The notes beneath the pieces were generated by a model. It was not told the DNA's origin, searched no databases, and saw only the letters and a list, made by a program, of their open reading frames with translations. The position numbers and the translations under genes are program-made. Below, one piece after another: positions 48,827 to 57,712 of a stretch of DNA of 64,000 bases; positions within the stretch are counted from its first letter, which is position 1, and the number at the start of each line of letters is the position of its first letter. The DNA is from Microbacterium oxydans (lineage in GTDB: Bacteria; Actinomycetota; Actinomycetes; Actinomycetales; Microbacteriaceae). The stretch lies in the NCBI RefSeq assembly GCF_000956525.1, contig NZ_JYIW01000026.1:434001-498000 (forward strand). Reading direction: 5' to 3'.

Positions 48827-48962
48827 GGGGAATGTCTACCGCATCGCGTGATCCGGCGGCACTCCATCACCTGCTCCGTCGCGCCGAGAACCCGTCGACC
48901 GCTGCTGGCGGCTGAACCGAGCCGGGGCAGTGCGCCTGTGTCTCGGGTTCTCGATCAGATGT

Positions 48963-49044
48963 GCCGGCGGTGGGACTCGAACCCACACGCCCTTTCGGAC
49001 AAAGCATTTTGAGTGCTCCGCGTCTGCCATTCCGCCACGCCGGC
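48963..49044 (-). tRNA. tRNA-Leu (anticodon CAA)
   Basis: 82-nt minus-strand tRNA. The acceptor stem is GCCGGCG paired with CGCCGGC, discriminator A; anticodon loop CUCAAAA with anticodon CAA at 49010-49012; a variable arm suited to a class II leucine tRNA; T arm GTGTGGGTTCGAGTCCCAC. The 3' CCA is not encoded. It lies in the divergent gap between the lipase-like gene and pdtaR. Confidence 0.95.
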
Positions 49045-49133
49045 TCGTGTGTCGCGACTTCGACTTTAGCGGATGCGTGCCGTCTTCCACGCCGCTGTGC
49101 GCTCGTCGTGGCCGATGCGGACAGGCACTCGAC

Positions 49134-49139
49134 TAGGAT
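49134..49139 (+). promoter_or_regulatory. Leaderless -10 box TAGGAT of pdtaR
   Basis: TAGGAT ends 6 nt before the GTG at 49146, and no ribosome site lies between them. Confidence 0.6.
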
Positions 49140-49145
49140 GGATCC

Positions 49146-49766
49146 GTGACCGAGCAAGAACAGGCAGTCGAGCAGCCCACGTCATCCGCACCCCGACGCG
49201 TCGTCGTCGCCGAGGACGAATCGCTGATCCGTCTCGACATCGTCGAGATCCTCCGCGACAACGGCTTCGATGTCGTCGGTGAGGCCGGTGACGGCGAGAC
49301 CGCCGTGGCTCTGGCGACCGAGCTGCGTCCTGACCTCGTCATCATGGATGTCAAGATGCCGCAGCTCGATGGCATCAGTGCCGCCGAGAAGCTGCATAAG
49401 GGGAACATCGCCCCGGTCGTGCTCCTCACGGCGTTCAGCCAGAAGGAACTCGTCGAGCGCGCGAGCGAAGCAGGCGCACTCGCCTACGTCGTGAAGCCGT
49501 TCACGCCGAACGACCTGCTTCCCGCGATCGAGATCGCGCTGGCACGCCACGAGCAGATCATCACGCTCGAGGCCGAGGTCGCCGACATGGTCGAGCGCTT
49601 CGAGACCCGCAAGCTGGTCGACCGTGCAAAGGGTCTTCTCAACGAGAAGATGGGGCTGAGCGAGCCCGAGGCCTTCCGCTGGATCCAGAAGGCGTCCATG
49701 GACCGCCGTCTGACGATGCAGGACGTCGCCAAGGCGATCATCGAGCAGCTCGCACCCAAGAAGTAG
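49146..49766 (+). CDS. pdtaR: ANTAR-domain response regulator, PdtaR-like
   Basis: 206 residues. Receiver domain 17-135: acidic pair E23-D24, phosphoacceptor D68 in VIMDVKMPQLDG, Thr in LLTAF and Lys in VVKPF. ANTAR RNA-binding domain about 145-203 (RKLVDRAKGLLNEKMGLSE, AFRWIQKASMDRRLTMQDVA). In M. tuberculosis the homologue Rv1626 is phosphorylated by PdtaS and binds RNA to control antitermination. No histidine kinase gene is next to it here. Leaderless GTG start. Confidence 0.93.
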   Translation: MTEQEQAVEQPTSSAPRRVVVAEDESLIRLDIVEILRDNGFDVVGEAGDGETAVALATELRPDLVIMDVKMPQLDGISAAEKLHKGNIAPVVLLTAFSQKELVERASEAGALAYVVKPFTPNDLLPAIEIALARHEQIITLEAEVADMVERFETRKLVDRAKGLLNEKMGLSEPEAFRWIQKASMDRRLTMQDVAKAIIEQLAPKK

Positions 49767-49769
49767 TCG

Positions 49770-50333
49770 GTGCTCCGGCTCGATGCCGAGCACCAGCTCC
49801 GCCCGGTTCGCGCCGGCGACGGTGCGGCCATGGCGCGGGCGTATCTGGCGAACCGAGAGCACCTGGCTCCCTGGGAGCCGGTTCGCGACGCGGCATTCTT
49901 CACGCCTGCGTGGCAGGAGGCCGATGTCGCGCGCTCGGTGGCCGATGCCGCGGACGGACGCAACGTCCGTTTCGTGATCGTGTCGGACGACGGCGAGATC
50001 CGAGGTCGGATGAACCTGAACAACGTCGTCCGCGGGGCGTTCCGCAACGCAGACCTTGGCTACTGGATCGATGCGACCCGGCTGCGCCGAGGACTCGCCT
50101 CCCGTGCGGTCTCAGCGACGCTGATCTTCGCTCGTGACGAGCTGATGCTGCACAGGGTGCAGGCTGCGACGCTGCTGCACAACGAGGGGTCGCAGCGGGT
50201 GCTCGCCGGCAACGGCTTCGAGCGGATCGGCATCGCGCCTCGCTACCTCTACATCGCCGGCAGCTGGCAGGACCATGTGCTGTTCCAACGGCTGCTCGAC
50301 GAGCCGATCACGTCGCCTGCGGCGCGTCCTTGA
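49770..50333 (+). CDS. GNAT acetyltransferase, RimJ/RimL type
   Basis: 187 residues. N-terminal HQLRPVRAGDGAAMARAYLA and NREHLAPWEP match the ribosomal-protein N-acetyltransferase-like group; the acetyl-CoA region is GYWIDATRLRRGLASRAVSA, and NEGSQRVLAGNGFERIGIA is the typical C-terminal strand-helix. GTG start 3 nt after pdtaR. The last 26 nt overlap the convergent thioesterase gene. Likely Nα-acetylates a protein or a small amine; target unknown. Confidence 0.87.
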   Translation: MLRLDAEHQLRPVRAGDGAAMARAYLANREHLAPWEPVRDAAFFTPAWQEADVARSVADAADGRNVRFVIVSDDGEIRGRMNLNNVVRGAFRNADLGYWIDATRLRRGLASRAVSATLIFARDELMLHRVQAATLLHNEGSQRVLAGNGFERIGIAPRYLYIAGSWQDHVLFQRLLDEPITSPAARP

Positions 50334-50736
50334 TCATGTTCGTGATGCGGATCGTCGAGCAGCGACGCCCCTGATCGTCGGTCACCACGATCTCGTGCAC
50401 CGTGATGCTGCGTCCGAGGTGCACCGGCGTGCAGACGCCCGTCACGACACCGGAGACCGCGGATCGGGTATGGGTCGCGTTGATGTCGACGCCGACCGCG
50501 AGACGACCGGGACCAGCGTGCAGGTTGGCCGCCATCGATCCGAGCGACTCGCCGAGCACCACGTAGGCGCCGCCGTGCATCAGGCCGACCGGCTGCGTGT
50601 TGCCCTCGACCGGCATGGTCGCGACCGATCGCTCGATGCTGAATTCGGTGAACTCCATGCCCATCTTCTGGGCGAGTGCGCCCATCCCGCGGGCAGTCGC
50701 CCAGTCGAGTCCCTCGGTCGTCGAGACGTCGCTCAT
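50308..50736 (-). CDS. PaaI-type hotdog-fold thioesterase
   Basis: 142 residues on the minus strand. The hotdog helix motif GLMHGGAYVVLGESLGSMAA and the strand VGVDINATHTRSA are typical of the PaaI/YbdB thioesterase group, which hydrolyses aryl- or acyl-CoA esters. A GAGGAGGA ribosome site precedes the ATG at 50736. Convergent overlap with the GNAT gene, divergent from polA with a 45-nt gap. Confidence 0.88.
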   Translation of the reverse strand: MSDVSTTEGLDWATARGMGALAQKMGMEFTEFSIERSVATMPVEGNTQPVGLMHGGAYVVLGESLGSMAANLHAGPGRLAVGVDINATHTRSAVSGVVTGVCTPVHLGRSITVHEIVVTDDQGRRCSTIRITNMIKDAPQAT

Positions 50737-50769
50737 GAATCCTCCTCAGCGGGTGTCCGTCGTGCTCGT

Positions 50770-50775
50770 TAGGCT
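50770..50775 (+). promoter_or_regulatory. Leaderless -10 box TAGGCT of polA
   Basis: TAGGCT ends 6 nt before the polA GTG at 50782; no ribosome site intervenes. Confidence 0.6.
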
Positions 50776-50781
50776 GACAGG

Positions 50782-53415
50782 GTGACGGACTCCGCAAAGC
50801 CTACCCTCATGGTCATCGACGGCCATTCGCTCGCCTATCGTGCCTTCTTCGCCCTGCCGGTCGAGAACTTCACGACCAAGGACAACCAGCACACGAACGC
50901 CATCTACGGCTTCCTCTCGATGCTGGTGAACCTCATCAAGGCCGAACAGCCCACCCACATGGCGATCGCCTTCGACACCTCGAGGCACTCCTTCCGCACC
51001 GACGAGTACCCCGAGTACAAGGCCACGCGCTCCGAGACGCCGCAGGAGTTCCGCGGACAGATCCCGCTGCTGCAGGACTGCCTCGCAGCGATGTCGATCC
51101 AGGTGCTCACCAAAGAGGGCATCGAGGCCGACGACATCCTCGCGACGCTGTCGTCGCAGGGCGCTGAGCAGGGCTTCGACGTGCTGGTCGTCTCCGGCGA
51201 CCGCGACTCGATCCAGCTCGTCAACGACGACGTCACGTTGCTCTACCCGTCAGTGCAGGGCGTCTCGCAGCTGAAGCGCTACGACCCGACGACCGTGCAG
51301 GAGCGCTACGGCGTGCGTCCGGAGCAGTATCCGGACATCGCGGCGCTCGTCGGCGAGACCAGCGACAATCTGCCCGGTGTGCCGAAGGTGGGGGAGAAGA
51401 CCGCTGTGAAGTGGCTCACCCAGTTCGGTTCACTCGACGAGCTGCTCGATCGGGCCGACGAGATCAAGGGCGTCGTCGGCGGCAACCTGCGCGATCACAT
51501 CGACGACGTGCGCCGCAACCGCAAGCTGAACCGGCTGCTGACCGACGTCGAGCTGCCGCTCGCGCCGAACGACCTGGCTGTCGCGCCGATCGACGCCCAG
51601 GCCGTCCGCGACATCTTCGCCCGTCTGGAGTTCCGCACGCTGTTGCCTCGCGTCTTCGAAGCCGTCGGTGCCGGAGAGGTCGCCGACGACCCGGCATCCG
51701 TGGTCGTCCTTCCAGAGCCGGTGCAGGTCTCCGCAGCCGACTTCGTCACCTGGGCATCCGCCGTCGAGGGTGATGTCGCGGTCCGCATCGTGACGCAGGG
51801 TGGTGCGCCGGTGCGCATCGGAGCGGCGACCGAGACGGAGCTGCGAGAGACCGACTGGATCGCAGGCGACGCCGATGTGCTCAGCCGTTGGCTGGAGTCC
51901 GGTGCATCCAAGGTGCTGCACGACGCCAAGCCGCAGGTGAAGGCCCTGCTGCGCCAGGGCACGCGGCTCGGCGGACTCGCGTACGACACGAGCCTCGCAG
52001 GTTGGATGCTGCGCCCGAGCTTCCCCGACAAGACGCTCGGCGACCTCGTCGAGCGCTATCTCGGTGAGAAGCTGCCGGAGGCCGATCCCTCCCAACTCGT
52101 GCCGGAGACCGAGGGGGCGACGCCGTCGCAGGAGGCCTGGTTCATTCTGCGCGTCGCGAACGCGCTGCGTGAAGACATCCCCGAGTCCGTCGCCAAAGTG
52201 CTGGTCGACATCGAGCTGCCGACGTTGCTGACCCTCGCCGACATGGAGGTCGCGGGCGTCGCGGTCTCCCACGAGGTGCTCTCGACATTCTCCGGCGAGC
52301 TCGCGACGCGCGCCGAGGGCCTCGCGGCGGAAGCGTTCTCCGTCGTCGGCCGCGAGTTCAACCTCGGTTCGCCGAAGCAGCTGCAGGAGGTGCTGTTCGA
52401 AGACCTGCAGCTTCCGAAGACTCGCAAGACCAAGACCGGCTACTCGACGGATGCCGCAGTGCTCGCCGACCTGCAGGAGACGAACCCGCATCCGTTCCTG
52501 AGCCTGCTGCTGCAGCACCGCGAGGCGACCAAACTGCGGCAGATCATCGAATCCCTCGACTCGGCGATCGGCGAAGACCACCGGGTCCACACGACCTATG
52601 TGCAGACCGGTAGCCAGACCGGCCGGCTCTCCAGCACCGATCCGAACCTGCAGAACATCCCGGTGCGCACCGAGGAGTCGCGTCGCATCCGCAGCGCATT
52701 CCAGGTCGGCGAGGGCTACGAGGCGTTGCTGACCGCCGACTACTCGCAGATCGAGATGCGCATCATGGCGCACCTCTCCGGCGACGAGGGCCTGATCGAG
52801 GCGTTCAACAGCGGCGAAGACCTGCACCGGTTCGTGGGCGCTCGCGTGTTCGGTGTCGACCCGAGCGAGGTCACCGCCGCGATGCGCACGAAGGTGAAGG
52901 CGATGTCGTACGGCCTGGTCTACGGGCTCTCGGCCTTCGGCCTGTCCAAGCAGCTGCGCATCGAGCAGTCCGAGGCGAAGCAGCTGATGGTCGAGTACTT
53001 CGCACGCTTCGGTGCGGTGCGCGACTACCTGCGTGCCTCCGTCATGAAGGCCAAGGAAGTCGGCTACACCGAGACGATCTTCGGCCGCCGGCGCCCGTTC
53101 CCCGACCTGGCCAGCCCGAACCGGGTGCTCCGTGAGAACGCAGAGCGCGCAGCGCTGAACGCACCGATCCAAGGCAGCGCGGCCGACATCATGAAGATCG
53201 CGCTGTTGCACATCCATGCCGACCTCCAGGCCGAAGGCCTCGCCTCACGTGCGCTGCTCCAGATCCACGATGAGCTCGTGGTCGAGGTGGCGCCAGGGGA
53301 GTGGGACGCGGCCGAGCGGATCGTTCGGGCGCGCATGGGCGACGCGGCAGACCTGACCGTGCCGCTCGACGTGCAGGTGGGCCGCGGCAAGGACTGGAAC
53401 GAGGCCGCGCACTGA
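50782..53415 (+). CDS. polA: DNA polymerase I
   Basis: 877 residues. An N-terminal 5'-3' exonuclease/flap domain (1-300: VIDGHSLAYRAFFAL, GIEADDILATL, SGDRDSIQLV, GVPKVGEKTAVKWL) is followed by a 3'-5' exonuclease-like region (about 310-490) without the catalytic acidic motifs, so proofreading is unlikely. The polymerase domain holds motif A (TADYSQIEMRIMAHLSGDEG, D653), the O helix (RTKVKAMSYGLVYGLSAFGL) and motif C (LQIHDELVVEV). Used in repair and Okazaki-fragment processing. Leaderless GTG start. Confidence 0.97.
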   Translation: MTDSAKPTLMVIDGHSLAYRAFFALPVENFTTKDNQHTNAIYGFLSMLVNLIKAEQPTHMAIAFDTSRHSFRTDEYPEYKATRSETPQEFRGQIPLLQDCLAAMSIQVLTKEGIEADDILATLSSQGAEQGFDVLVVSGDRDSIQLVNDDVTLLYPSVQGVSQLKRYDPTTVQERYGVRPEQYPDIAALVGETSDNLPGVPKVGEKTAVKWLTQFGSLDELLDRADEIKGVVGGNLRDHIDDVRRNRKLNRLLTDVELPLAPNDLAVAPIDAQAVRDIFARLEFRTLLPRVFEAVGAGEVADDPASVVVLPEPVQVSAADFVTWASAVEGDVAVRIVTQGGAPVRIGAATETELRETDWIAGDADVLSRWLESGASKVLHDAKPQVKALLRQGTRLGGLAYDTSLAGWMLRPSFPDKTLGDLVERYLGEKLPEADPSQLVPETEGATPSQEAWFILRVANALREDIPESVAKVLVDIELPTLLTLADMEVAGVAVSHEVLSTFSGELATRAEGLAAEAFSVVGREFNLGSPKQLQEVLFEDLQLPKTRKTKTGYSTDAAVLADLQETNPHPFLSLLLQHREATKLRQIIESLDSAIGEDHRVHTTYVQTGSQTGRLSSTDPNLQNIPVRTEESRRIRSAFQVGEGYEALLTADYSQIEMRIMAHLSGDEGLIEAFNSGEDLHRFVGARVFGVDPSEVTAAMRTKVKAMSYGLVYGLSAFGLSKQLRIEQSEAKQLMVEYFARFGAVRDYLRASVMKAKEVGYTETIFGRRRPFPDLASPNRVLRENAERAALNAPIQGSAADIMKIALLHIHADLQAEGLASRALLQIHDELVVEVAPGEWDAAERIVRARMGDAADLTVPLDVQVGRGKDWNEAAH

Positions 53416-53495
53416 CGCGGCACCGTCCCGATTCGGCGCAGCGCGGTTCCGACACGAGCGATATATCAACTCCTGCGGTGGCGGAGGGGCGGGAT

Positions 53496-53501
53496 TAGGG
53501 T
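53496..53501 (+). promoter_or_regulatory. Leaderless -10 box TAGGGT of the DUF885 gene
   Basis: TAGGGT ends 7 nt before ATG 53509 and overlaps an alternative GTG at 53500, which it therefore disfavours. Confidence 0.5.
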
Positions 53502-53508
53502 GGAGTCC

Positions 53509-55185
53509 ATGACTTCATCCCCTCGTACTCCCTCCGCCATCGACAAGGTCGCCGATGAATGGGTCGACACGATCGCTGTGCTCGCCCCGACGCTCGGCAC
53601 CTACATCGGGCGCGACGAGGTCAACGACCAGTTCGGCGATCTGAGTCCCGCCGGGCACGAGGAGATCGCCACCGCGACGCGCAAGACGCTCGGGGCGCTC
53701 AATGCCCTCGAGCCGGTCGACGCGATCGACGAGGTCACCAAGGCCGACCTGAGTTCCGAGCTCGGTCTCGACCTCGAGTTCCATGATGCGCGGTGGCACC
53801 TGCGCGACCTGAACGTGATCGCCTCGGCGGCACAGGATGTGCGTTCCGCATTCGACCTCATGCCCACCTCGACGGCGGACGACTGGTCCGTCATCGCGAC
53901 GCGTCTCGCCGCAGTGCCCGGCGCACTGCGCGGCTACGTCGCGACGCTGCGCGCTGGCATCGCCGAGGGCGTGACGCCCGCGCGACGCCAGGTCGTCGAG
54001 GTCGCCACGCAGATCGATCGGTACACGGCAGACGACGGCTTCTTCGCGGCGTTCGTGGCCGACGCCGCGCCCGACGAGGGACAGTTGCCGGCATCCCTCG
54101 CACGCACCCTGGCAGACAACTCCGCTGCCGCTCGTGTCGCGTACGGCGAGCTGCGTCGCTTCCTCGCCGAGGAACTCGCCCCGGCCGCGAGTGAGACGGA
54201 TGCTGTCGGTCGCGAGCTCTACGCCCTGCACTCCCGCCGCTTCCTCGGCGCCACGATCGATCTCGACGAGACCTACGAGTGGGGCCGCGAGGAGCTGGCG
54301 CGCATGGTCGCCGAACAGACGGCGATCGCGAACGAGATCCTTCCCGGCGCCTCGGTCGAAGAGGCCGTCGCGCATCTCGAAGCGGATCCCGCGCGCAAGC
54401 TCGTCGGCACCGACGCGCTCCAGCGGTGGATGCAGGAGACCAGCGACCGCGCCGTCGCCGAGCTCGGTGCTTCGCACTTCGACATCCCCGAGGCGATCCG
54501 CACGCTCGAGTGCATGATCGCGCCGACGCAGGAAGGCGGGATCTATTACACCGGTCCCACCGACGACTTCTCTCGCCCCGGTCGCATGTGGTGGTCGGTG
54601 CCCGAAGGCGTCACCGAGTTCGACACGTGGCGCGAGCTGACGACGGTCTACCACGAGGGCGTTCCAGGACACCACCTGCAGATTGCGCAGGCCGTGCACA
54701 ACCGCGCCGAACTCAACTCGTGGCGCCGGCTGCTCGCCGGCACCTCGGGTCACGCCGAGGGGTGGGCGCTGTACGCCGAGCGTCTGATGCAGCAGCTGGG
54801 CTATCTCGACGACCCGGCAGATCGACTCGGCATGCTCGACGGGCAGCGCATGCGCGCGGCCCGTGTGGTGCTCGACATCGGCGTGCACCTGGGCAAGCCG
54901 CGGCTGGAGGGCGATGGCGTGTGGGATGCTCCGTACGCGCTCGACTTCATGCGTAAGAACGTGAACATGTCGGATCAGTTCGTGCAGTTCGAGGTCAACC
55001 GCTATCTCGGCTGGCCAGGACAGGCGCCGTCGTACAAGGTCGGTCAGCGCATCTGGGAGCAGGTCCGCGACGCGGTGCAGGCCGCCGAAGGCGACGACTT
55101 CTCGTTCAAGGCGTTCCACAAGCGTGCGCTCGATATGGGCGGCGTCGGGCTCGACACGCTCCGCACCGCACTGCTTCCGCGATGA
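53509..55185 (+). CDS. DUF885-family putative metallopeptidase
   Basis: 558 residues. The HExxH-like zinc motif reads H382-E-G-V-P-G-H388-H389, the DUF885 signature, in TTVYHEGVPGHHLQIAQAVH; downstream SGHAEGWALYAERLM supplies a further Glu. Mostly helical, no signal peptide, so cytoplasmic. Members are thought to be peptidases but few are tested. ATG 53509 chosen over GTG 53500 because of the leaderless -10 box. The 93-nt gap after polA holds no other gene. Confidence 0.88.
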   Translation: MTSSPRTPSAIDKVADEWVDTIAVLAPTLGTYIGRDEVNDQFGDLSPAGHEEIATATRKTLGALNALEPVDAIDEVTKADLSSELGLDLEFHDARWHLRDLNVIASAAQDVRSAFDLMPTSTADDWSVIATRLAAVPGALRGYVATLRAGIAEGVTPARRQVVEVATQIDRYTADDGFFAAFVADAAPDEGQLPASLARTLADNSAAARVAYGELRRFLAEELAPAASETDAVGRELYALHSRRFLGATIDLDETYEWGREELARMVAEQTAIANEILPGASVEEAVAHLEADPARKLVGTDALQRWMQETSDRAVAELGASHFDIPEAIRTLECMIAPTQEGGIYYTGPTDDFSRPGRMWWSVPEGVTEFDTWRELTTVYHEGVPGHHLQIAQAVHNRAELNSWRRLLAGTSGHAEGWALYAERLMQQLGYLDDPADRLGMLDGQRMRAARVVLDIGVHLGKPRLEGDGVWDAPYALDFMRKNVNMSDQFVQFEVNRYLGWPGQAPSYKVGQRIWEQVRDAVQAAEGDDFSFKAFHKRALDMGGVGLDTLRTALLPR

Positions 55186-55212
55186 GGGAATGCCTCAGCT
55201 CCGACCGGTGTT

Positions 55213-55226
55213 CATTCACGTGAATG
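55213..55226. promoter_or_regulatory. 14-bp palindrome, candidate operator
   Basis: CATTCACGTGAATG is a perfect 14-bp palindrome ending 12 nt before the flavin-monooxygenase start, just before its ribosome site. Position suits a repressor site that would block transcription or ribosome access. Confidence 0.5.
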
Positions 55227-55238
55227 GAAAGGGCTGAC

Positions 55239-56273
55239 ATGGCTATCGAATTCGGACTGGACACCTTCGGCGACATCACCCGTGATGCGGACGGCCAGCT
55301 GCTGAGCGGAGCGCAGACGATCCGCAACGTCGTCGCGCAAGCTGAGATGGCAGACTCCGTCGGCGTCGACTTCTTCGGGGTGGGGGAGCACCACCGCAAG
55401 GAGTTCGCGGTCTCGTCTCCCGAAATGGTGCTCGCTGCGATCGCTGCACGCACGGAGCGCATCCGACTCGGCACCGCAGTGACGGTGCTGTCATCCGATG
55501 ACCCCGTGCGCGTCTTCGAGCGCTTCTCGACCCTCGACGCCATCTCGAACGGTCGCGCAGAGGTGGTGCTCGGACGCGGCTCGTTCATCGAGTCCTTCCC
55601 CCTGTTCGGCTACGACCTCCGCGACTACGACGCGCTCTTCGAGCAGAAGCTCGAGTTGTTCGTCGAACTCCTGAAGGAGGAGCCGGTCACCTGGTCCGGC
55701 ACGATGCGGGCGTCGCTCGACAACGCCAACGTGTTCCCCAAGACCGAGAACGGCCTCCGCACCTGGGTGGGCGTCGGAGGCAGCCCTGAATCGGTGGTCC
55801 GCGTGGCCAGGCACGGCCTCGGTCTCATGCTCGCGATCATCGGTGGCTCGGCTGCGCGGTTCCGGCCGTTCGTCGACCTGTATCACCGTTCGGTCGCGTC
55901 GTTCGGCACGACCTCGCACCCGATCTCGGTGCACTCGCCCGGCCACATCGCCGATACGGATGCCGAGGCATGGGACGCCGCATATTCGGGCTTCGAGGCG
56001 ATGAACAACACGATCGGCGCAGAGCGCGGGTGGCCGCCCTATAGCCGTGCCCGCTTCCAGAACGACATCGGCCCTGAGGGCGCGATCTACGCGGGCTCGC
56101 CGGATCGCGTCGCGGCGAAGATCGCCGACACCATCACGACGCTCGGCCTCGGCCGTTTCGACCTCAAGTATGCGACCGGGACGCTGTCGCATGAGGCGAT
56201 GATGCGCAGCATCGAGCTCTACGGCAGCGAAGTCATCCCGCGGGTGCGCGCACTGCTCGACGCACGCTCCTGA
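55239..56273 (+). CDS. LLM-class flavin-dependent oxidoreductase
   Basis: 344-residue luciferase-like monooxygenase. Typical segments: FGLDTFGDITRDADG, GVGEHHRKEFAVSSPEMVLA, RIRLGTAVTVLSSDDPVRVFE, GRAEVVLGRGSFIESFPLFG. Likely binds reduced flavin; substrate unknown. ATG 55239 is preferred over ATG 55224 because GAAAGGG at 55227-55233 is then well spaced and the protein begins MAIEFGLDTFG as in relatives. A terminator follows. Confidence 0.88.
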   Translation: MAIEFGLDTFGDITRDADGQLLSGAQTIRNVVAQAEMADSVGVDFFGVGEHHRKEFAVSSPEMVLAAIAARTERIRLGTAVTVLSSDDPVRVFERFSTLDAISNGRAEVVLGRGSFIESFPLFGYDLRDYDALFEQKLELFVELLKEEPVTWSGTMRASLDNANVFPKTENGLRTWVGVGGSPESVVRVARHGLGLMLAIIGGSAARFRPFVDLYHRSVASFGTTSHPISVHSPGHIADTDAEAWDAAYSGFEAMNNTIGAERGWPPYSRARFQNDIGPEGAIYAGSPDRVAAKIADTITTLGLGRFDLKYATGTLSHEAMMRSIELYGSEVIPRVRALLDARS

Positions 56274-56285
56274 TCCGTCATCGGA

Positions 56286-56309
56286 GAGTCGCCCGCATGC
56301 GGGCGGCTC
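56286..56309 (+). terminator. Terminator hairpin after the LLM gene
   Basis: 10-bp stem with one G-U pair (GAGTCGCCCG at 56286-56295 against 56300-56309), loop CATG. It directly abuts the -10 box of the following MFS gene. Confidence 0.6.
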
Positions 56310-56315
56310 TACGAT
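56310..56315 (+). promoter_or_regulatory. Leaderless -10 box TACGAT of the MFS gene
   Basis: TACGAT starts on the base after the terminator stem and ends 7 nt before ATG 56323. It favours that start over ATG 56314. Confidence 0.5.
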
Positions 56316-56322
56316 GAGGAAC

Positions 56323-57675
56323 ATGGCCAACACCGCCCTGCCGAGCCGCGCGTCGCTCGCAGCGAGACTCGACGAGCTGCCGTTCACACGGCGGCATTTC
56401 CGGCTCCTCGGCGGCTCGGGGGTCGGGTGGGCGCTCGACGCCATGGACGTGGGGCTGATCTCGTTCATCCTCGCCGCGCTCACGCAGCAGTGGGACCTGA
56501 CGAAGGGCGAGGCCGGGTGGATCGCCTCGGTCGGCTTCATCGGCATGGCGCTGGGCGCCACGCTCGGCGGACTCCTGGCTGACCGCTTCGGACGACGCCA
56601 GGTCTTCGCGCTGACGTTGCTGATCTACGGCGTCGCCACCGGCGCCAGTGCCCTCGTCGGTGGCATCGCAGCGCTGCTCGTGCTCCGCTTCCTGGTGGGA
56701 CTCGGGCTCGGCGCCGAGCTTCCCGTCGCCTCGACCTATGTGAGCGAGTTCGCTCCGGCTCGCATTCGTGGACGCCTGATCGTCATCCTCGAGGCATTCT
56801 GGGCACTCGGGTGGACAGCCGCCGCGCTGATCGGGTTCTTCGTCATCCCGGCGTCCGAGGACGGCTGGCGCTGGGCGTTCGCGCTCGGTGCCATCCCCGC
56901 CGTCTATGCGCTGATCGTCCGCTGGGGCCTGCCGGAGTCGCCGCGCTGGCTCGCATCGAAAGGCCGCATCGCCGAGGCCGACCGCATCGTGTCCGAGTTC
57001 GAAGCGGATGCCGGCATCGTCCACGGCCCGGCGATCCGCAAGGAGCCGCAGTCCCGGCCCATCGCCGTCACCGCACGGGCCAGGGTCACGACACTCTGGA
57101 GTCGTGAGTTCCGGGTCCGAACCCTCTGCCTCTGGGTCGTGTGGTTGTGTGTGAACTTCGCCTACTACGGGGCGTTCATCTGGATCCCGAGCATCCTCGT
57201 CGACGCGGGGTTCGATCTCGTCCGGTCCTTCGGCTTCACGCTCATCATCACGCTGGCGCAGCTTCCCGGGTACGCCGTCGCCGCGTGGCTGATCGAGGTG
57301 TGGGGCCGACGCACGACACTCTCGGTCTTCCTGGTCGGCTCTGCGGTCTCGGCCGTGTTCTTCGGGACGGCATCTACCGAGGGCGCGATCATCGCCTCCG
57401 GCATGGCGTTGTCGTTCTTCAACCTCGGTGCGTGGGGTGCGCTGTACGCGGTGACCCCGGAGGTCTATCCGACGTCGTTGCGGGGGACCGGTGCGGGGTG
57501 GGCGGCCGGCGTGGGCCGGATCGCCTCGATCATCGCTCCGCTTGCTGTCCCGGCGCTGCTGCTCGCCGGTGGCGCGCCGCTGCTCTTCGTCATCTTCGGT
57601 GCGTGCTTCCTCGTCGCGGCTGCCGCCGCGTGGGGGCTGCAGGATCGTGGCGGCGTCGCCCTCGACGATCGATGA
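56323..57675 (+). CDS. MFS transporter, metabolite:H+ symporter-like
   Basis: 450 residues with 12 predicted membrane segments. MFS signatures: GGLLADRFGRRQVFAL between helices 2 and 3, RFLVGLGLGAELPVASTYV, EFAPARIRGRL and LPESPRWLASKGR after helix 6. The pattern resembles the SV2/NiaP and aromatic-acid:H+ symporter group. Substrate not determinable. Leaderless start. Confidence 0.87.
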   Translation: MANTALPSRASLAARLDELPFTRRHFRLLGGSGVGWALDAMDVGLISFILAALTQQWDLTKGEAGWIASVGFIGMALGATLGGLLADRFGRRQVFALTLLIYGVATGASALVGGIAALLVLRFLVGLGLGAELPVASTYVSEFAPARIRGRLIVILEAFWALGWTAAALIGFFVIPASEDGWRWAFALGAIPAVYALIVRWGLPESPRWLASKGRIAEADRIVSEFEADAGIVHGPAIRKEPQSRPIAVTARARVTTLWSREFRVRTLCLWVVWLCVNFAYYGAFIWIPSILVDAGFDLVRSFGFTLIITLAQLPGYAVAAWLIEVWGRRTTLSVFLVGSAVSAVFFGTASTEGAIIASGMALSFFNLGAWGALYAVTPEVYPTSLRGTGAGWAAGVGRIASIIAPLAVPALLLAGGAPLLFVIFGACFLVAAAAAWGLQDRGGVALDDR

Positions 57676-57700
57676 GAGCGGTCGGCGCCTCCAGCAGGAA

Positions 57701-57706
57701 TAGGCT
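57701..57706 (+). promoter_or_regulatory. Leaderless -10 box TAGGCT of the SGNH gene
   Basis: TAGGCT ends 6 nt before the GTG at 57713. Confidence 0.6.
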
Positions 57707-57712
57707 GGGCGG

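Noticed and set aside
53460..53467. GATATATC palindrome before the DUF885 gene
   Set aside because: Only 8 bp and not repeated; too short to call an operator.
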